Below are positions 36,547-50,566 of a stretch of 64,000 nt of DNA, piece after piece. The stretch is taken from positions 4,960,001 to 5,024,000 of the forward strand of contig CM082576.2 in the NCBI GenBank assembly GCA_040954595.2. Reading direction: 5' to 3'. A program made the translations under genes and the position numbers. Every line of letters begins with the position of its first letter. Position 1 is the stretch's first letter. Source of the stretch: Balanoglossus misakiensis (lineage: Eukaryota; Hemichordata). The notes under the pieces are model-generated. The model was not told the origin of the DNA. It searched no databases and saw only the letters and a list, made by a program, of their open reading frames with translations.

Positions 36547-36555
36547 TCAAGGTCA
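36547..36555 (+). promoter_or_regulatory. Extended half-site TCAAGGTCA
   Basis: Matches the TNAAGGTCA site used by monomer-binding receptors (ERR/FTZ-F1 class); another AAAGGTCA follows at 36566-36573. Both lie 0.2 kb past the receptor stop codon, in its likely 3' UTR or just beyond. Confidence 0.2.
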
Positions 36556-39500
36556 CTCAAAGGCTAAAGGTCATGCCGTGCCCTTGGCGTACAAAGAGAA
36601 TAGAATCTATTTTTGTTATGTGTTTTCACTCTCTCTTCATATTTTCAGTAGTACATATCGTGGTTATGTAACGGCAATTATTGTTTTGTTTCTTCCGACA
36701 CTGAAACAGTTGTTTCATTTTTCTGTGAAGGTTTTTTATTTCATCTTTTTTTTGTTTCAATATAAACAACCAAAACTTATGAATTTCTTTCTACAAGTGC
36801 TGCTATATATGTACATAAAAGGAGATGGCTGTTTCTTGATTTCAATAATAGAATACATATTTCTTTTGATTATTTTTCACAACTTTAACTGTCGGTCTTA
36901 AGGACTGCCAGAGCAATTGGCCAATAATAACATGCTTTGTGCATGTCATGCTGCATATCTAGGACAAAGTACTGCTTCATGACTCTTTAGTAGATGGCAG
37001 CTATGGAGTCTTTTTTTTTTCGTTCTTCAAAAACGACAAGTTGTATATTGAAACTGATTAATACAACATGCAGCTGCTGTTCCTTGTCCCAGATGAAAAT
37101 TATGATGGGTTTTATTCTAGATATTTCGGTTAGGTAATAACGCTTGTAAAGCCTTTAAATTATTTTTAAGATATCTTTAAAAGTGGGTGGAGAGAAAGAG
37201 AGAGAAACTGTTAATAGGTGCTATGATGAGCATTTTTGAACTAGTATTAAAATCGAAAAGTATTGGTTCAAGATATGATCGACCTTTTATGATGGTCTTC
37301 CTTTTTTGTCGCGCGGAAAAATGTGTCAGTGAGGCTGAGTGATCCTGCAGTTTCTAAACAGCGCCACCTGTGGTCATTTTGAGAACTATGGGGTCACTGG
37401 TGTCACTTCAGTGTTGAAATACATGTAGATCAGATTTATTTTTTTAGACCAACAGAGCCAATATAAGGGATCTTGAATGAGAAACATAAAAAAAGGCCGC
37501 CAGAAAATGTGTCTCCTTCCACAATATGCAGCTTGTTTTTTTTCTCCAAATTAAAAAAAAATGTACTATATCTTTGGTTTGTATTCCAAGTTACAACTGT
37601 ATCTTTCTGTAAGATGTTGTTGCATTGGTCCTGTATGCAGAGGTTATATGATGAGATTCATGTGAGATATATATTTTAGAGGCATTGAGGGTTTTTTGGT
37701 CAGGAATATTGTTAATGGGATGCAAAGATTGGTGAGAGAGTTTGGGAGAATCTTCAGGATTGCATTTTAGCGTTGATATTTTTGGAAGTTGAAGTCAATC
37801 TCCAGGTGACTGACTCTTCAAGCAAGATGTGGGGCATTTGTACCTTATTTCTGAAGTCATTTTGTGTGATTTATATCTGGAAGGTAAAAGTTGAAAGTTT
37901 CGTTTAGAACTTTGTGAGTTGAGGAGATGCTTCCTTGTTACTTGTATCTTTAAAGTCTTGTCAAGCGACAAGGGTGGACGTGCACCTGTCATCTTTAAGA
38001 TTTTTGTCACACTTCAAATGGTAATGATCGACCCACTGTGGTAGAGCAACAAGGAAAGCTGAGGCATGCATAACATTGTGTCATGATCTGTAGCTAGACG
38101 TCACTCTTTATAGAACTTTGTCACCCTCCCCTGTTGGCTGCATGAGGCAGGTGACTGATAGGCCAAGCGACAAGTTTCCTTCCGACGAAATCCTGTTGGA
38201 TCCAATCACATTTTGCCAACATTATTAACATTCAATCTCTACAAGGAGAGCGGTACAAGTGAAGACAGTTTTGCTGTGTTTCCAAGTTAAGGATTCATAC
38301 ACGTAACTTGTGTGTCTTGATAACGCAGTTGTAAAAATACTTTCTTTAGGCGATGTACATGTATTGGTCGTTTCTAGAAAAGTACAACAAGAATGTTATA
38401 TGTAAACATTACAGAAACTCGAGTTTGATTCTAAGTCTTTTTCATCCCAATCATGAATGTCAAGCCACATTGTATTTAGTCAACTTGTAGGCAGTCACTC
38501 ACAAACCATTTTCAAACACATCCACATGTTGGTGTTGTTTCAACATACACAGTACCGGTAGACACCATAATTCAATGTTTCACAGAAGATCAAGCAGCCA
38601 GCGTTCTTCTAAAACCCCTAAGAAATGCCAATTTTGTAGAGTTTGCCATAGCAACAAAATATTTTTGTAAAAAAAAACAAAGTTTATCGCAGTGAAGTTT
38701 GAATGAATTTAACCTGTCTTTAATATATTGCTGAAATTTCTATTATAAATTGGTGTTTACATAAATCATAAAGGACATCAGCTCTCCACAGGTGGTAGAA
38801 ACAACCGGTAGGCCAAATTCTATTAGATTTCTGCAAATGTCAACCTTTGACCTTTCCTAGCAAACCCGTTCACCCCTATTTTGTAAAAGTAGTATCAATT
38901 TAACCCCCACTTTAGAAAACAATAGAATGATTCAATGGTGAAAAGAGTGACTGAATCCTTCATTTCATATCTTCCATACTTTTAGTAATCCTTAACAGTA
39001 TTTATTGAAATTCAGATCATCATGCAATTATTCCCAACCACTTGCAGCTGTTTAGACTTATTATAGTTTTGTAACTCAGAGCAGGAATTTGGAAGGTGTT
39101 CCCGAATGCTGTGTAAGTCACTTCATGTAAATAATGTACTGGGGCTGGTATCTTGTTTCAGTGCGTTCACTTTTTAAATGGTGTATATCATGGTTGAATG
39201 AAATATATAGAAGAAACATTTGTGTCAGTGTTTTTTTATGTTTTATTGAAACACCAAATTTTCTTGTCAGAGCAGTGATGGAGCGTTGAGTCTCCACATA
39301 TCATTTTTTTTAAAATTCATTTCTGCTTTATTTGAGTGATAGTCTGGTTATACAGTCAAGTGTTTGACAGATACGTTCCTTGACTGTCTTGTGATGCACT
39401 TATAAAACTCAGTTGGGATTTAAGATGTTGTTATCAGCCTTTCAAAGCATGCACATGGCCCCCAACATGTCAAGGTACAGTCCTCAAGCTTGATCGAGTA

Positions 39501-41953
39501 CAACACTTTATCGAGTGTATTAAAGAGAGATAAACTCAGATCTGTACACATAATTCTTGTGGAGGTTGAGTTTTTGAAGCCATTCAAAGTCAAGTGATTA
39601 CTCAGTCATTCAGGGGAGAGCGCCACCAGTGTCTCTGAATGGTTGGAAACAATTTTCTCTGTCAATCCGCACTGCTGTTGCTATGAGACAAACCTCTCCA
39701 AATGTTCCACCGTTGTCACAGACAAGGGAAACTGTAATCCTTGTTTTTTCACCGAATGTCCATGTATTCCAAACAACTCTCTCTCTCTAACAATAAATAA
39801 TGTCACTATGGAACATCTTACATGTATGATGTTCTTTGAAGAAGCATTTCATGCAGTGGATTTTGTGTGTCTGTCAAACCAGAGGATGCATCTTGGGTAA
39901 TTAATACCTGGCTGTTCGGTTGTCAGTGGTTTTGACCAGGTTTTATTTTGGCAGTACAGCAAATGCTGTACTGTACTGTAATGCTTGGTATTGCTGGATA
40001 TATGTTTATTGATGCTTTTTTTATAAATCTTCCAACAGTATTTGCAGACTACAAACTGTGATCCTTTGCATTGTTCGATGAGTATATCCATGATTGTTCA
40101 TAATCCAGTCAGCCTGAATTTCTAACATTTAGAAGTCAAAGAGGTAACACATGACTTTTTAACACATAACAGACTAGACTAGTTTGTACTCAATACAGTC
40201 TTCACAATGTAATTATATTGCCATTGCTATGACACACCACAGATATCATGCATTGTTAGAGATTACAACAAACATCTTTAAACCGTTGTTAGAGATGAGT
40301 GTCAGTTATTGTCCGAATACTGGGGTGCCAGGGCACATGAAGATCGCCACCAAGCGACAAGATAGGGGAAAGGACGGGTGTCAAAATTAAAATCATGTAA
40401 ATAGGTCTATTGCAAAATAGTATTAATTGATTGTAGAAATTAGATAAACCATGATGAATTTTACCTTTGGCGGTATTGGCACATTTGTAGTTGGGCATTA
40501 GGAACTGAGATGTACGGCAGCTTTCGGGAAAAAAAATTCACTGGGTTCATCAGGATGTATTAATATTAACGAAAGTATACCGACTAGGCCAATAGGCGTA
40601 AATAAAAATAGTACAAGGGAATTTATTGTCTGAGTCATCTATTTGTGAACATTATACTTGAATTGATTACAGATTCACGAACTGTATTCAGGGTGACAGC
40701 GTCAATCAACGTAAAATCTGCATCACGGGCACAGGCAGTGGTCTGCAGACAGGGATGAGAATGTACAGGGAGAGTCCTGCCAGGATCCGATGATAGTTGT
40801 CTGTTTATCAACCGTAGTTCCAATCGAGTACTCCTTATTGTAGCTGATACCCAACAAAATACTCAAAAATTAGCCAGGTTTATTGGAAATTAGAACTGTC
40901 TGAATAAGACAGTTATTGCATTTGGATTTGATCAATGCGCAGAAAGTTGCAGAAGTACAAATTTTAATTAAATGTGCCGTTATCCTGACAGAGACGAATG
41001 ATATACGCCTTTAAAATCGGAAATTACGTTGCATGCGAACTGGACAGGTTAGTCATGCATTTTTTAAAAAAAAATATCATATTTTCACCCACTGGCATCA
41101 AATGACTGAGTGCTCGATCGCCAACTTTCAGACACCGTATTTATTTATTTTGATGCAATGAACTAGGTCATACAATCAGTGTATTTTCGAAAGCTTACTA
41201 GATATTTCATCTTGTAATGGTGTGAAAATGTGGTGTACGTCACAGCTGTCAACCTACTCGCAAGAAAATCAATTATTTGACCAGTCTCAATATAGCCCAA
41301 CATGGAATACGATATATCGGGAATCGCAGAGTGTTTTATCGCATTTCACACACGTCTACTCTGCAGACTTTTTATTTCCGATTTGGTCTCAATAGACTAA
41401 ACCCAGTAATATCGTTCATACAAATACATTTTGAAGGCATCCCGCGATCCACATCTTGTGAGATATCAACAACACGTGCAGTAATCATCGACCACAGCGC
41501 CATCAAGCGGTAACGTGAGCTTTGTCGGAGTGTGTTGTTCATAACTGACGAGTATGATGAGAATCAGTTTTCCCCCCATTGAAGTTTGGACGTATCTCGT
41601 CATTTTTTGAATGACAGAAAATTGGTTCAAACAATTAATCTCTTCACAGTACAAGAAATATCTTTTGTCGTGCCGTACCCGTAGAAAAACTAATGTAATC
41701 CCCCTCGATAAAGAAAGCGTTTTACCTCTTTTATTTGGGAATTATTTTGTGCAGTGTCACGTTTGGTAAAACTAAGTTTACTGGTCTGCTCCTCCAATAT
41801 ACAACCCTTAAAAACGTTGCCATCCTGCTTTTTTTCCCAGAGAAATCCTGTTGTTTTCAGTTTTGCAGTAAATTCGAAGTTGGGAAGATATTATTCAGAA
41901 ATGTAGATTTAATGTCACTGGTACCAGCAACTTCAAGTTTCATGTGTGTGTGT

Positions 41954-41967
41954 GTGGGGGGGGGGGG
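41954..41967 (+). repeat. Poly(G) run, 14 bases
   Basis: Follows a short (GT)n stretch. Confidence 0.95.
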
Positions 41968-44900
41968 TCAATGCAATGTTCCCTTTCTCAGCGAGTTTGC
42001 CTACAGATTTATTGTTTTGGATAAAATTATGTATAGACAGGGTACGGGTATACCGCCAGTCATGCAGACGTGACGTCAACCACTCGTCAACCCCCCAACC
42101 GCCATCTAGCGGTCAAATATGGAGAACAGAATTACTGTCACGCAACAAGATCCAGGACCGAGCTGAACTCTCTTTTTATTTTTACAGCCCCGTATAGAGA
42201 TAGTGTTTTTCGAAGCGCAGACAAGTGACGTAAAAACCAACAAGTCAACGTCATACAGCAAGGTGTAACAACAATTTCTCCGTCAGCACCTAGGCCTAAT
42301 ATTTTTTTTAAAAGCGGTGTCACCGTTTTTTTCTGGTTTATTCTAAATTGTCCGGAAGAACGCATGTCCTAGGAAGAAGTGACAACGCCATATTGACTGG
42401 AAAGGAAATGTATTTTCTTTGGCGCTTAATTTTAGCCGAAGGTTTTCTCTGTTTTAAAATAAACATCCGGTATTCTGCAGAAATGTCAGCGATTCCTAAT
42501 AAAATGCCACCGACTGTTGACCTCCGGGGGATTTTTTTCATATAAAGCTATCCAAATTGTAAAATTACAATCAGACGTGGTGACATAAAAATCCTTAAGT
42601 TAAAAGATATGCTAACCAGGGTGCCTTGAACCGGTAATTAATAAACTGTTTAATTCAATAATCGCCGCTTTACGTGTAGCAATGTCTGAGGCACGTCTAA
42701 TATTACTCATGCAGTCTCCCATACCATATACATTTACTTACAAGCCCTACTTGTTTATTCACCATCACTGATAAATTCTGAATTAATTTTAGATTTCATG
42801 GTCCAGGGATCTAGGAACATTCGCTTAAATCAATTTTATATGTAAAATGGATAACGGGGTTATGAGAGTCATATTAATTTTCACCTTTATTGGACGGAAA
42901 CACGCTTTTATTTCTGCGCTTTATCAAAATGCAAATGTTTGTCTTTCATGTTAACCGCCCAGAGGCAGGATTCAGTAATTTCATGTGTATGACATCTGTG
43001 TGAACTTTTTTTGTCGTTTTATAATACCGGTAATTTCCAGTGAAACACGGCGAATACTTCTGATGCCCGATACGTCGTGATATTAAATGCACAGAATGAA
43101 AAAGGCAAACGGAGACTTGATGGAAACGCAAACGTTGGTTGGGAGACGCCATCATGCTGACATAACGACACCATTTCAACTGACACGTTTGCGGTCCGTG
43201 TAAGCCGCGATAATACCGCGATTTTAACACTGTCGCGTGTTGTGTCGTTGTGTTAATTATTCACCCGTCAAACTCGCTGTAACTGGCTTCTATTTTTCAG
43301 TATTTTTTTATATTTGCAGTGAAGTGATCACAGCCAATTCAACCACTGTCACTCCACGAGTGAGCGTAATTCAACAAAAAGTACAAGCAAGTCTACAATT
43401 TACAAATGAAAACAAATAGACATACGTCCGTTTTAATAGATTTGTAAAATTCATTATTCACACGGCTTTTTCAACACAGATTTCATCATAGCATTATGGG
43501 TAATCAAATCGAAAAGTTGTCCAAGGCGGGCAGCTTGTATCTTAAGACAAGAAAAAACAGTTGCTAAAAACAAACTAAGTATACAGTTATAGCTACTAGA
43601 GTACACCAGTCTGTAAATCGACTGCACATAACCACCAGTTTGTACAGTAACTCACTGAATAGTATGTAGTCAATTAGCCAACGCTGCTAGGCGACACGGC
43701 ATTGTATCTGAGTTTCACTTTTCGTGGACTGTGCAAGAGATATACGGGTCCATGCGACCTGGTAGAGCGTTACCAAGGTGACACTCCAGTCGTTTGCAAG
43801 AAGACAGGTGAGAATCGATAAAGTTTCTTCTCTTTTACATTGTTTGACGTAGTCGTTGCTTTTCTGTGGGAAAAGGTTAGCGTTTATCGCAAACTATAAG
43901 TTCACTTCGGTCCCGTCAGTCTATATGCATGCAGTCTAAAATATCAAATACGTTTTTTAACACTTACGACATTTCACTTGAGCAGTCAGAGATAATAGCT
44001 TTGTCTTTAAAAGCTTGATTCTACAGCTGCTTGCTGCAAAACCTTATCAACTTTTATCGGGTGACACATGGCAAAATCAAACTTCGATGTAGTATTAGAG
44101 TGTCTGTTTCATGTACTAGATTTTGCAACGTCATAAAGTCACGTGAGCAACCGTTTTCTGGCGTTGACGTTCACGGTATCTCACTTTCCCTTTCGCTTTT
44201 CCGACCGGCAATTTGTTCAGTTCAGTCGCGCTCTGAACCCTAAACCCTGTAGCCCTAAACGGTGGGTGGGAATTGTCCGGGCGGTAGATGTTCAGGGGGT
44301 GCCTTCCCTAGAACTTTTCCAGTCCAGTGGTCTATAATACTTGTCTACACGTTCCCCAGTGAGTACATCTATCCTTGAACTAATTTCAGTTGGAAAGCAA
44401 CATAATGCTTAACGCTGCACCTGGTGAACTTTTAATATCAACAAATGAACGAGGAACCAATAAGACCAGAGTCCATTGACAACCAATATTACACCTGGGA
44501 GGTTGGCAGAGGGCGCTCAAAAATCGTGTCTGGGACAACTAAAAATAGTTCGGAATTCGTGTCGAAGAGTTTATCGCAAGTTATGTAAATTTCCGAAATA
44601 TGCCGTAATGAGTTGACGCCACAACTGAAAGTTGACCTCAGTAGAACCGGGATACAACAAACCACCAGAGAAATCCAACCCATTTCAGATTGAAATAGAC
44701 AAGTTGACAGAGCTGGGGACACAGATCCCGTGACAAATTACAACCTAAACAAAGACAAACATTTAAATAAACTGATTAAAGGATTTTCTAACTTTAGAGT
44801 TGTTTAAAATTGTAGGCCGCCAGGAAAAATGTAAAGCATGTGCAAAACGCCCTGTCAAGATACGAATCGACATGTATTCGTAACCTTAGATGTTTTATAA

Positions 44901-46388
44901 TATTTTTCTTATTGGGAAGCGGCCCAGGCGAGGCAAAGGTTGACCTGCCTCGCCGATACAACACGAACCAATCAATAGGAAACAAAATTGTACCATGGTA
45001 CCAGTTTTGTTGCTGGTTGTAAGCCAAATGAACAAGAACATCCCACCATTCCCAAAAGTCAAATTACAAAGGAAATTGGCGGAAGTTTCAGAGGAGATTT
45101 GCTGACCACATATGAAGATGACTAAAAACTACTATTACATGTATTAAATTGAATATTCAAATGAGGTGCACCTAAGGTGTATGTATACTACTTTTCCAAG
45201 CTATCTGAACAGTAGTTGTCGAGTTTTCGATTTCGACCATTTTACAGACAGATAGATGCTAGGCGCCGACTGATCCCCGGAAGATCACACCGGCATATAT
45301 CTCCATAACAAACTAAAACATTCCTTGATTATGTGACGCGCTACACAATATACGGTGCCAAAGATTTTACTCTATATACTCTATCAACCTTGTTCACTAA
45401 ACTAGAGTTCGTTCCACTCCGTTGACAGTCGATGGGTCCCGGTTGTAAGTTGAAACTGAAAGATGTTTCCAATCGAAGAAACGGCGGAGAAGACGTAAGA
45501 AATACCGGTCTTGACCACGAAGCGACCTTTCCGTGCGATCAATACTTCAATCGAATTAAAGGGGTCGATTCGGAGACCAATTACTCCTCGGGAATAGATC
45601 AATGCTTGTGGAGAAATATTGACACTGAGACTGCGTAGCCAGTGATTATTCACTAACTCGGTCACTGACCACACACATGGCATAGTAACGCTACCGTTAT
45701 GGAATATGATTTTTCGCACGTAGCGCTAAATATTATCTCCGTGGTTCGCTTGTATAAAAATCTGAATATTTCTACTTTGTCGATCAATTTATGCATGTAG
45801 GTTATTGTATTTTCTCGTACTACGGTAAAAAATAACAAAAATTATGAGTTAAAAAATCCATCTGTCAACCTTACTAGTGCTCAACCTTTCTTACTCTTTA
45901 TTACCGTTGGGGGCGTTCGGGAAAATTTATCGGCCAAAATTCAGTTCACTGGTCGATAAGACTCACAATCGTTATTTATGTAAATTGACAACCCTGTTGT
46001 TCAACTCTAGAAGACTTCATATATTGTCCATTTTCCCTTTCTTTGTGACGTCTGCAATATTCTGAACGTACAGAGGAGACACATACTTCCTTTCCCACAT
46101 CAGCCTATGGTGTCATGGCAACCGTCGACACCGTGATAAAACTGCCGAGACATTTGGCGAAACATAAACATTTAGAGAAATATGATGCGTTGCTCGTCTA
46201 GAACCCTAGGGCATATCCTGGAAACGTTAGGTGAATGGCCAATATTTTTTACAAAGTTAGGTTTATCATGCTCACTTGCTTTTAAATGGGTTAATGAGAA
46301 AATGTAGCAGAATTTTGGAACGAGAAAATATCCACACGTCTGTAAATGATAAGCTAAATATTGTGACGTCAAGATAATGATTCGGATC

Positions 46389-46432
46389 GAGTGAGAGAGG
46401 GAGGGAGGGGAGGGAAGAGGGCGAGAGAGATT
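46389..46432 (+). repeat. Purine-rich (GA/GGGA)n tract
   Basis: GAGAGAGGGAGGGAGGGGAG-like run of near-pure purines. Confidence 0.8.
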
Positions 46433-46962
46433 CGGAGCGAGTGGATAGAACAGATGCGTGTTCGAATATTCAAAATTGTCCTGGTCTATTATATCGTAAT
46501 ACCTTAAGCCTCTTAATCACAAGGGTTCGTGAAAACAGAGGGTACGGGAATGACTACGTTATCTGCGGGGGTTACGACAGCAGACACTAGTGTCTCGTGT
46601 TCCGTACGCAAAGATATCGGAAGGGTTAAGAACTGTACAATGAACTCCGTCGGCATACGCTATATATACTAGTATATCGATCTCTAGGCTTCTCGTTTTA
46701 CAGCTTCACACTTCTCTAGGGAAACATCACCGTTGTTCCTTTTCTTCCTCAAGTGCATGCATTTGTACATGAATTACAGCGTTTATGTTGAAGTATGGTG
46801 GAGATAATACGCGTGTGGAAAGTGAAAACGCGCATTAGTACACGTGTTCGGTGTATATTCTGCATATTGTACGCCACAAGACAATTTATAATCGACAAAC
46901 CGTGCAAGTAAAGCAAGCCTGGAAAGGAGTAAAAATATACCCTGACTAACTCTAAATTGCCG

Positions 46963-47238
46963 TCAAGAAACGTGATCGTTATCGTCAATCAATATTTCAG
47001 GTACTATGGATTTCTGAGTAGATTCTATATGTGATGACGTCATGTCGAGGGCGTGCATTTTCAGTCGATCGGCTATCTCTTGACTACGGATGACAGGATC
47101 CCTTCGTCGGTGTCGATCTGAACCTCTGACATCATCAAAGTGAACCCGAACCTTCTCTCTGAACCGGATCAAAGACGGTCGGGTGTTCACCGCAGCATTC
47201 TCTCTCGCCCCCCCCCCCCCCCCCCCACTCTCGTATCA
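46963..47238 (-). CDS. Possible coding exon or short ORF, unassigned
   Basis: The minus strand is open from just after a TGA at 47236-47238 to a stop at 46963-46965. The translation from about 47190 (PSLIRFREKVRVHFDDVRG, then DRHRRRDPVIRSQEIADRLK, ending ILIDDNDHVS) has a charged, protein-like composition unlike most chance ORFs here. I do not recognise a family. It could be the last exon of an otherwise unseen minus-strand gene. Against it: no convincing pyrimidine-rich acceptor upstream, a 19-base G run inside the frame, and no neighbouring exon found. Confidence 0.25.
47208..47226 (+). repeat. Poly(C) run, 19 bases
   Basis: Nineteen consecutive C, inside the doubtful minus-strand ORF at 46963-47238. 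Confidence 0.95.
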
Positions 47239-47643
47239 GAAACGCGATGCCTGATGGGAACACCGCGCTGGTGTCTGCAGAAGATCACATGACGAGACGT
47301 GATTCCAAAAGTCTACATTAATCAAAAATTCGTGCGGCAAGGGATTACCTTTATCGCCAGATAACAATTGCCAAATATTTGCGAATCATGCAAAAAGGAG
47401 AACCCTCAAAAAGACCACTACAGAGCTGTCTGTCTCAAGGTTATCTCCAATCGCTTCAATGTTTACGTTGTGGGCATATTAATTTTACCAGCGTATCTCA
47501 ACAATGTTTGCGTAAAAGCCTTGGATAACAGTCCATGAAAAATAGTTTTCAAACGAAGTCTGCTCATAAACGGCACAGTTTACTCTTGTGTGGACCATGG
47601 GAGTCTCACCTCTTCATCGGCAACCCTAACATTTAATACTAAC

Positions 47644-47746
<103 letters not shown>

Positions 47747-50549
47747 TACCCCCTCTCTCACCTCCCATATCTCCCCCAGTATTATGCACTCTTGCGATAT
47801 GAATAATTGACTACATGTACCGTGCCAAATCAAGCCTAGAATCACGCAGTTCTACACATACGATATCACCTGCTGATGACAGACCATCTAGTGAATTTCA
47901 ATGTTGGAAAAATACAATAGTCCATCTTAATGATAAGGGCAGTTTATCTTGCATTGTCATTATGCACCCCATGGGCTCTTGTTGAAGTATAGTCTTTATC
48001 GGATGGTTTCGTGTGGTCTCGAGACCAGGTTATGTACACGTGGTTTTAAACAAAAGTCAGTCACCGGTATTCATCATGCACGTAGCCTGGTCTCAGTGGT
48101 CTGACTGTGCGTTGCAATTTTGAATTGACAATCAATCTTGGCTTTCGTGCCTAATGTGTACCAGTACAACCTGATGCAATCTTGCTTTTCAATCACGAGT
48201 AAGCATTTAAAAATATATCTTTATAGCCTTCTGCATTTTCTGTGCCCAGTCAGCACGTTCTACACCCAGCAAAGTGTGCAACATCGAAGAATTCCTTCTC
48301 TGATCTTGCGGATGTCTGCAACGCTTGACAGATTTTTATTTAAACAGGACAAACGTACAATTTACAGTGTTATTAAGATCGCAGTGGGTGCCGTGAGATT
48401 TTAACAAGGACATAAACGGATGAGGTGAAAACGGTCAACAAAACCAATGAAAGTGAAGGCCAGACGCTTCCATTGTAGTAATTATAGGCGGATTGGAGAG
48501 CGTAGAACAATATTTACACTAGTCGGTATGTACTTCCCTGCTAGTTTACCTCCCAGTGTATCGACTGACTATTTGTGCTTTCCTTTCACCTCTCAGTGTT
48601 GTCATAGCAAACACAGGTTAACTGGCAGCCAGCGACATGAACGCACTGTGTGTATGTCAGAATGGAATTGACGATAAAGTGCTGGAGCTGCGCAGGCGCG
48701 GGCTAGCTGAGTTCTTTTCCCGGGGTTCTTTCCCGTCAATGACTTTCTCGTCATCTACGTATTTTCATGATTCTGTTCCCGCGCTTTATACTGACTGTCT
48801 GTTCTTTGATATTTATGGCAATACAGAAAGGAAGATGAGAAATTTATGGGTAGATTCGGCGTGCATGGCGTCCAATTTTAAGTATCACCTACATGTGTAA
48901 CTAATAAAGGCAGACGTGTTGTTTTAATTGATGCATGCAGTGTCACGGAGCTGGGGTCGGGATCTGTCCTTGAATCTGATGATTTTCGGCTGTGCTTTAT
49001 TAAAATCGGTCTGAATTTGATTCCAAAACCGGAAGAGGACAGAGGCCTGGCGTCTAGTCGTGACCCGTGGTCTCTCCCCTAATGCATCAAAATTTAAGAC
49101 CCAGTACTAACTGCATGCGCCCGGGTAACTGTGGATTTCCACATCTGGCTTGCCCTATTTTCGCGTCCTCTCTAAACTGCATAATTATTACCGGAAGAGA
49201 ATATTATTGATGAATGGTTTCTCCTGCTGCCCTATATGTTATTGATCGCCGTATATCATTTTTCATTGCACTTATATTTTGCTGGCTGCAAAGTTTGAGT
49301 ATAGGACCATAAATTTAATGAAAGGGACGCTACATGCGCGGGTACAGGGGACGAAATCACCGGATGCTCACTGGCCGGAGTACGAAACACTATCTGTCGG
49401 TTTGTCGTTTAGCTGTCCGCACCACGCTACTAGTATTATCCATAACTTTTCACGTTGTGGTTATAACGTTGTCATGAGATGTGCATCTGCCTGTCTGTCA
49501 TAAAACAAGTAAAATAAATAAGAAGATATTCGCACAATATTGGCATGAGTATTGAGAAAGCATCAATACTGCAAAGATTTCAACGAATTTTGTCCTCAGT
49601 AAGAAACTTGTGTCTGCTTGTTATTACATCAAACAAAACAAAACAAACAACAAACAAAACAAGCCAGCCAGCACTACATTTTCACAATTTACAGCTTTCG
49701 CTACTAGCTGCACACCGCAACTATCCTCTGGAAAGTTCATGGTGATGGAGCTCCGGTTGCCGGCTGATTGTGTCTCTGCCGCGCCGCTCACCTAGATGCG
49801 CCGTCGGTGGAAAAAAAGGATGAATCACCGACGGGGTCCGTTGATGTATGTGCTTAATAGTAAGAGATTACGCGTTAATGGAACGACAGGGACAATAACC
49901 AGGCCATACCCATTCGTCATCTCTCTGTCTATTTTCTCATTGTTCATACATCCAGTGACATTTTACTCCGTGTAGTATTTTAACGATGCGTGTGTCGGAG
50001 GGGACGCTTATTGTGAATTCGCGCGGCATACACGACCCCTTAAAATAAAGCGCCGGTAAAATAAATTAGAGCACATCCAAAAACCCATATACACTGCGCG
50101 GTAATACGAAAATTGAAAATATACGTGAATATACTGTTTTATCGCGGTGAGATTGGAGACGGTAATAGACACGTGGGCACTCAAGCGTGACGAGCTCAGC
50201 TGGGGGAAGTGGTGAGAGCAGCGAATGATGGGCAAAAACAAATAAAAGGAGAAAGCTGGAAGACTAGACATCTTTTTACGCATTGATAGGAGAAACTGGG
50301 AGGCTCACTTTTTGCACTGGTTATGGACGAGTGATGCTGATCTCGGAGTTTGGGGGGGGGGAGATGAGTCCGTGAAACACAACACACGTGCAGTGCACGC
50401 GGCTGCCTATAATCGAATCTATTGAAGCCACTCATTTAGATGCATGTTACTACACAGCTCGGAGCGTGTCATTGAGTGATCTTTGTGATGGCGGTGGGCA
50501 GCGCGGGGACCTCATTCAATCACGTTTACACAATGCCCTTTTGATGTGG

Positions 50550-50566
50550 CTCTCTCTCTCTCTCTT
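50550..50566 (+). repeat. Short (CT)n microsatellite
   Basis: About eight CT units in non-coding DNA upstream of Jagged. Confidence 0.85.

Larger units (their letters stand above)
36335..46962. other. 2DBD-NR 3' flank and intergenic DNA
   Basis: Starts with the receptor's 3' UTR; no clear AATAAA signal soon after the stop, so its end is not placed. A DR1-like element (complement of 38839-38856, GAAAGGTCAAAGGTTGAC) is present. No other gene recognised. Confidence 0.55.

Noticed and set aside
39643-39900. Cysteine-rich 85-codon ORF
   Set aside because: Cysteine spacing fits no family I know, no signal peptide, no supporting exons.
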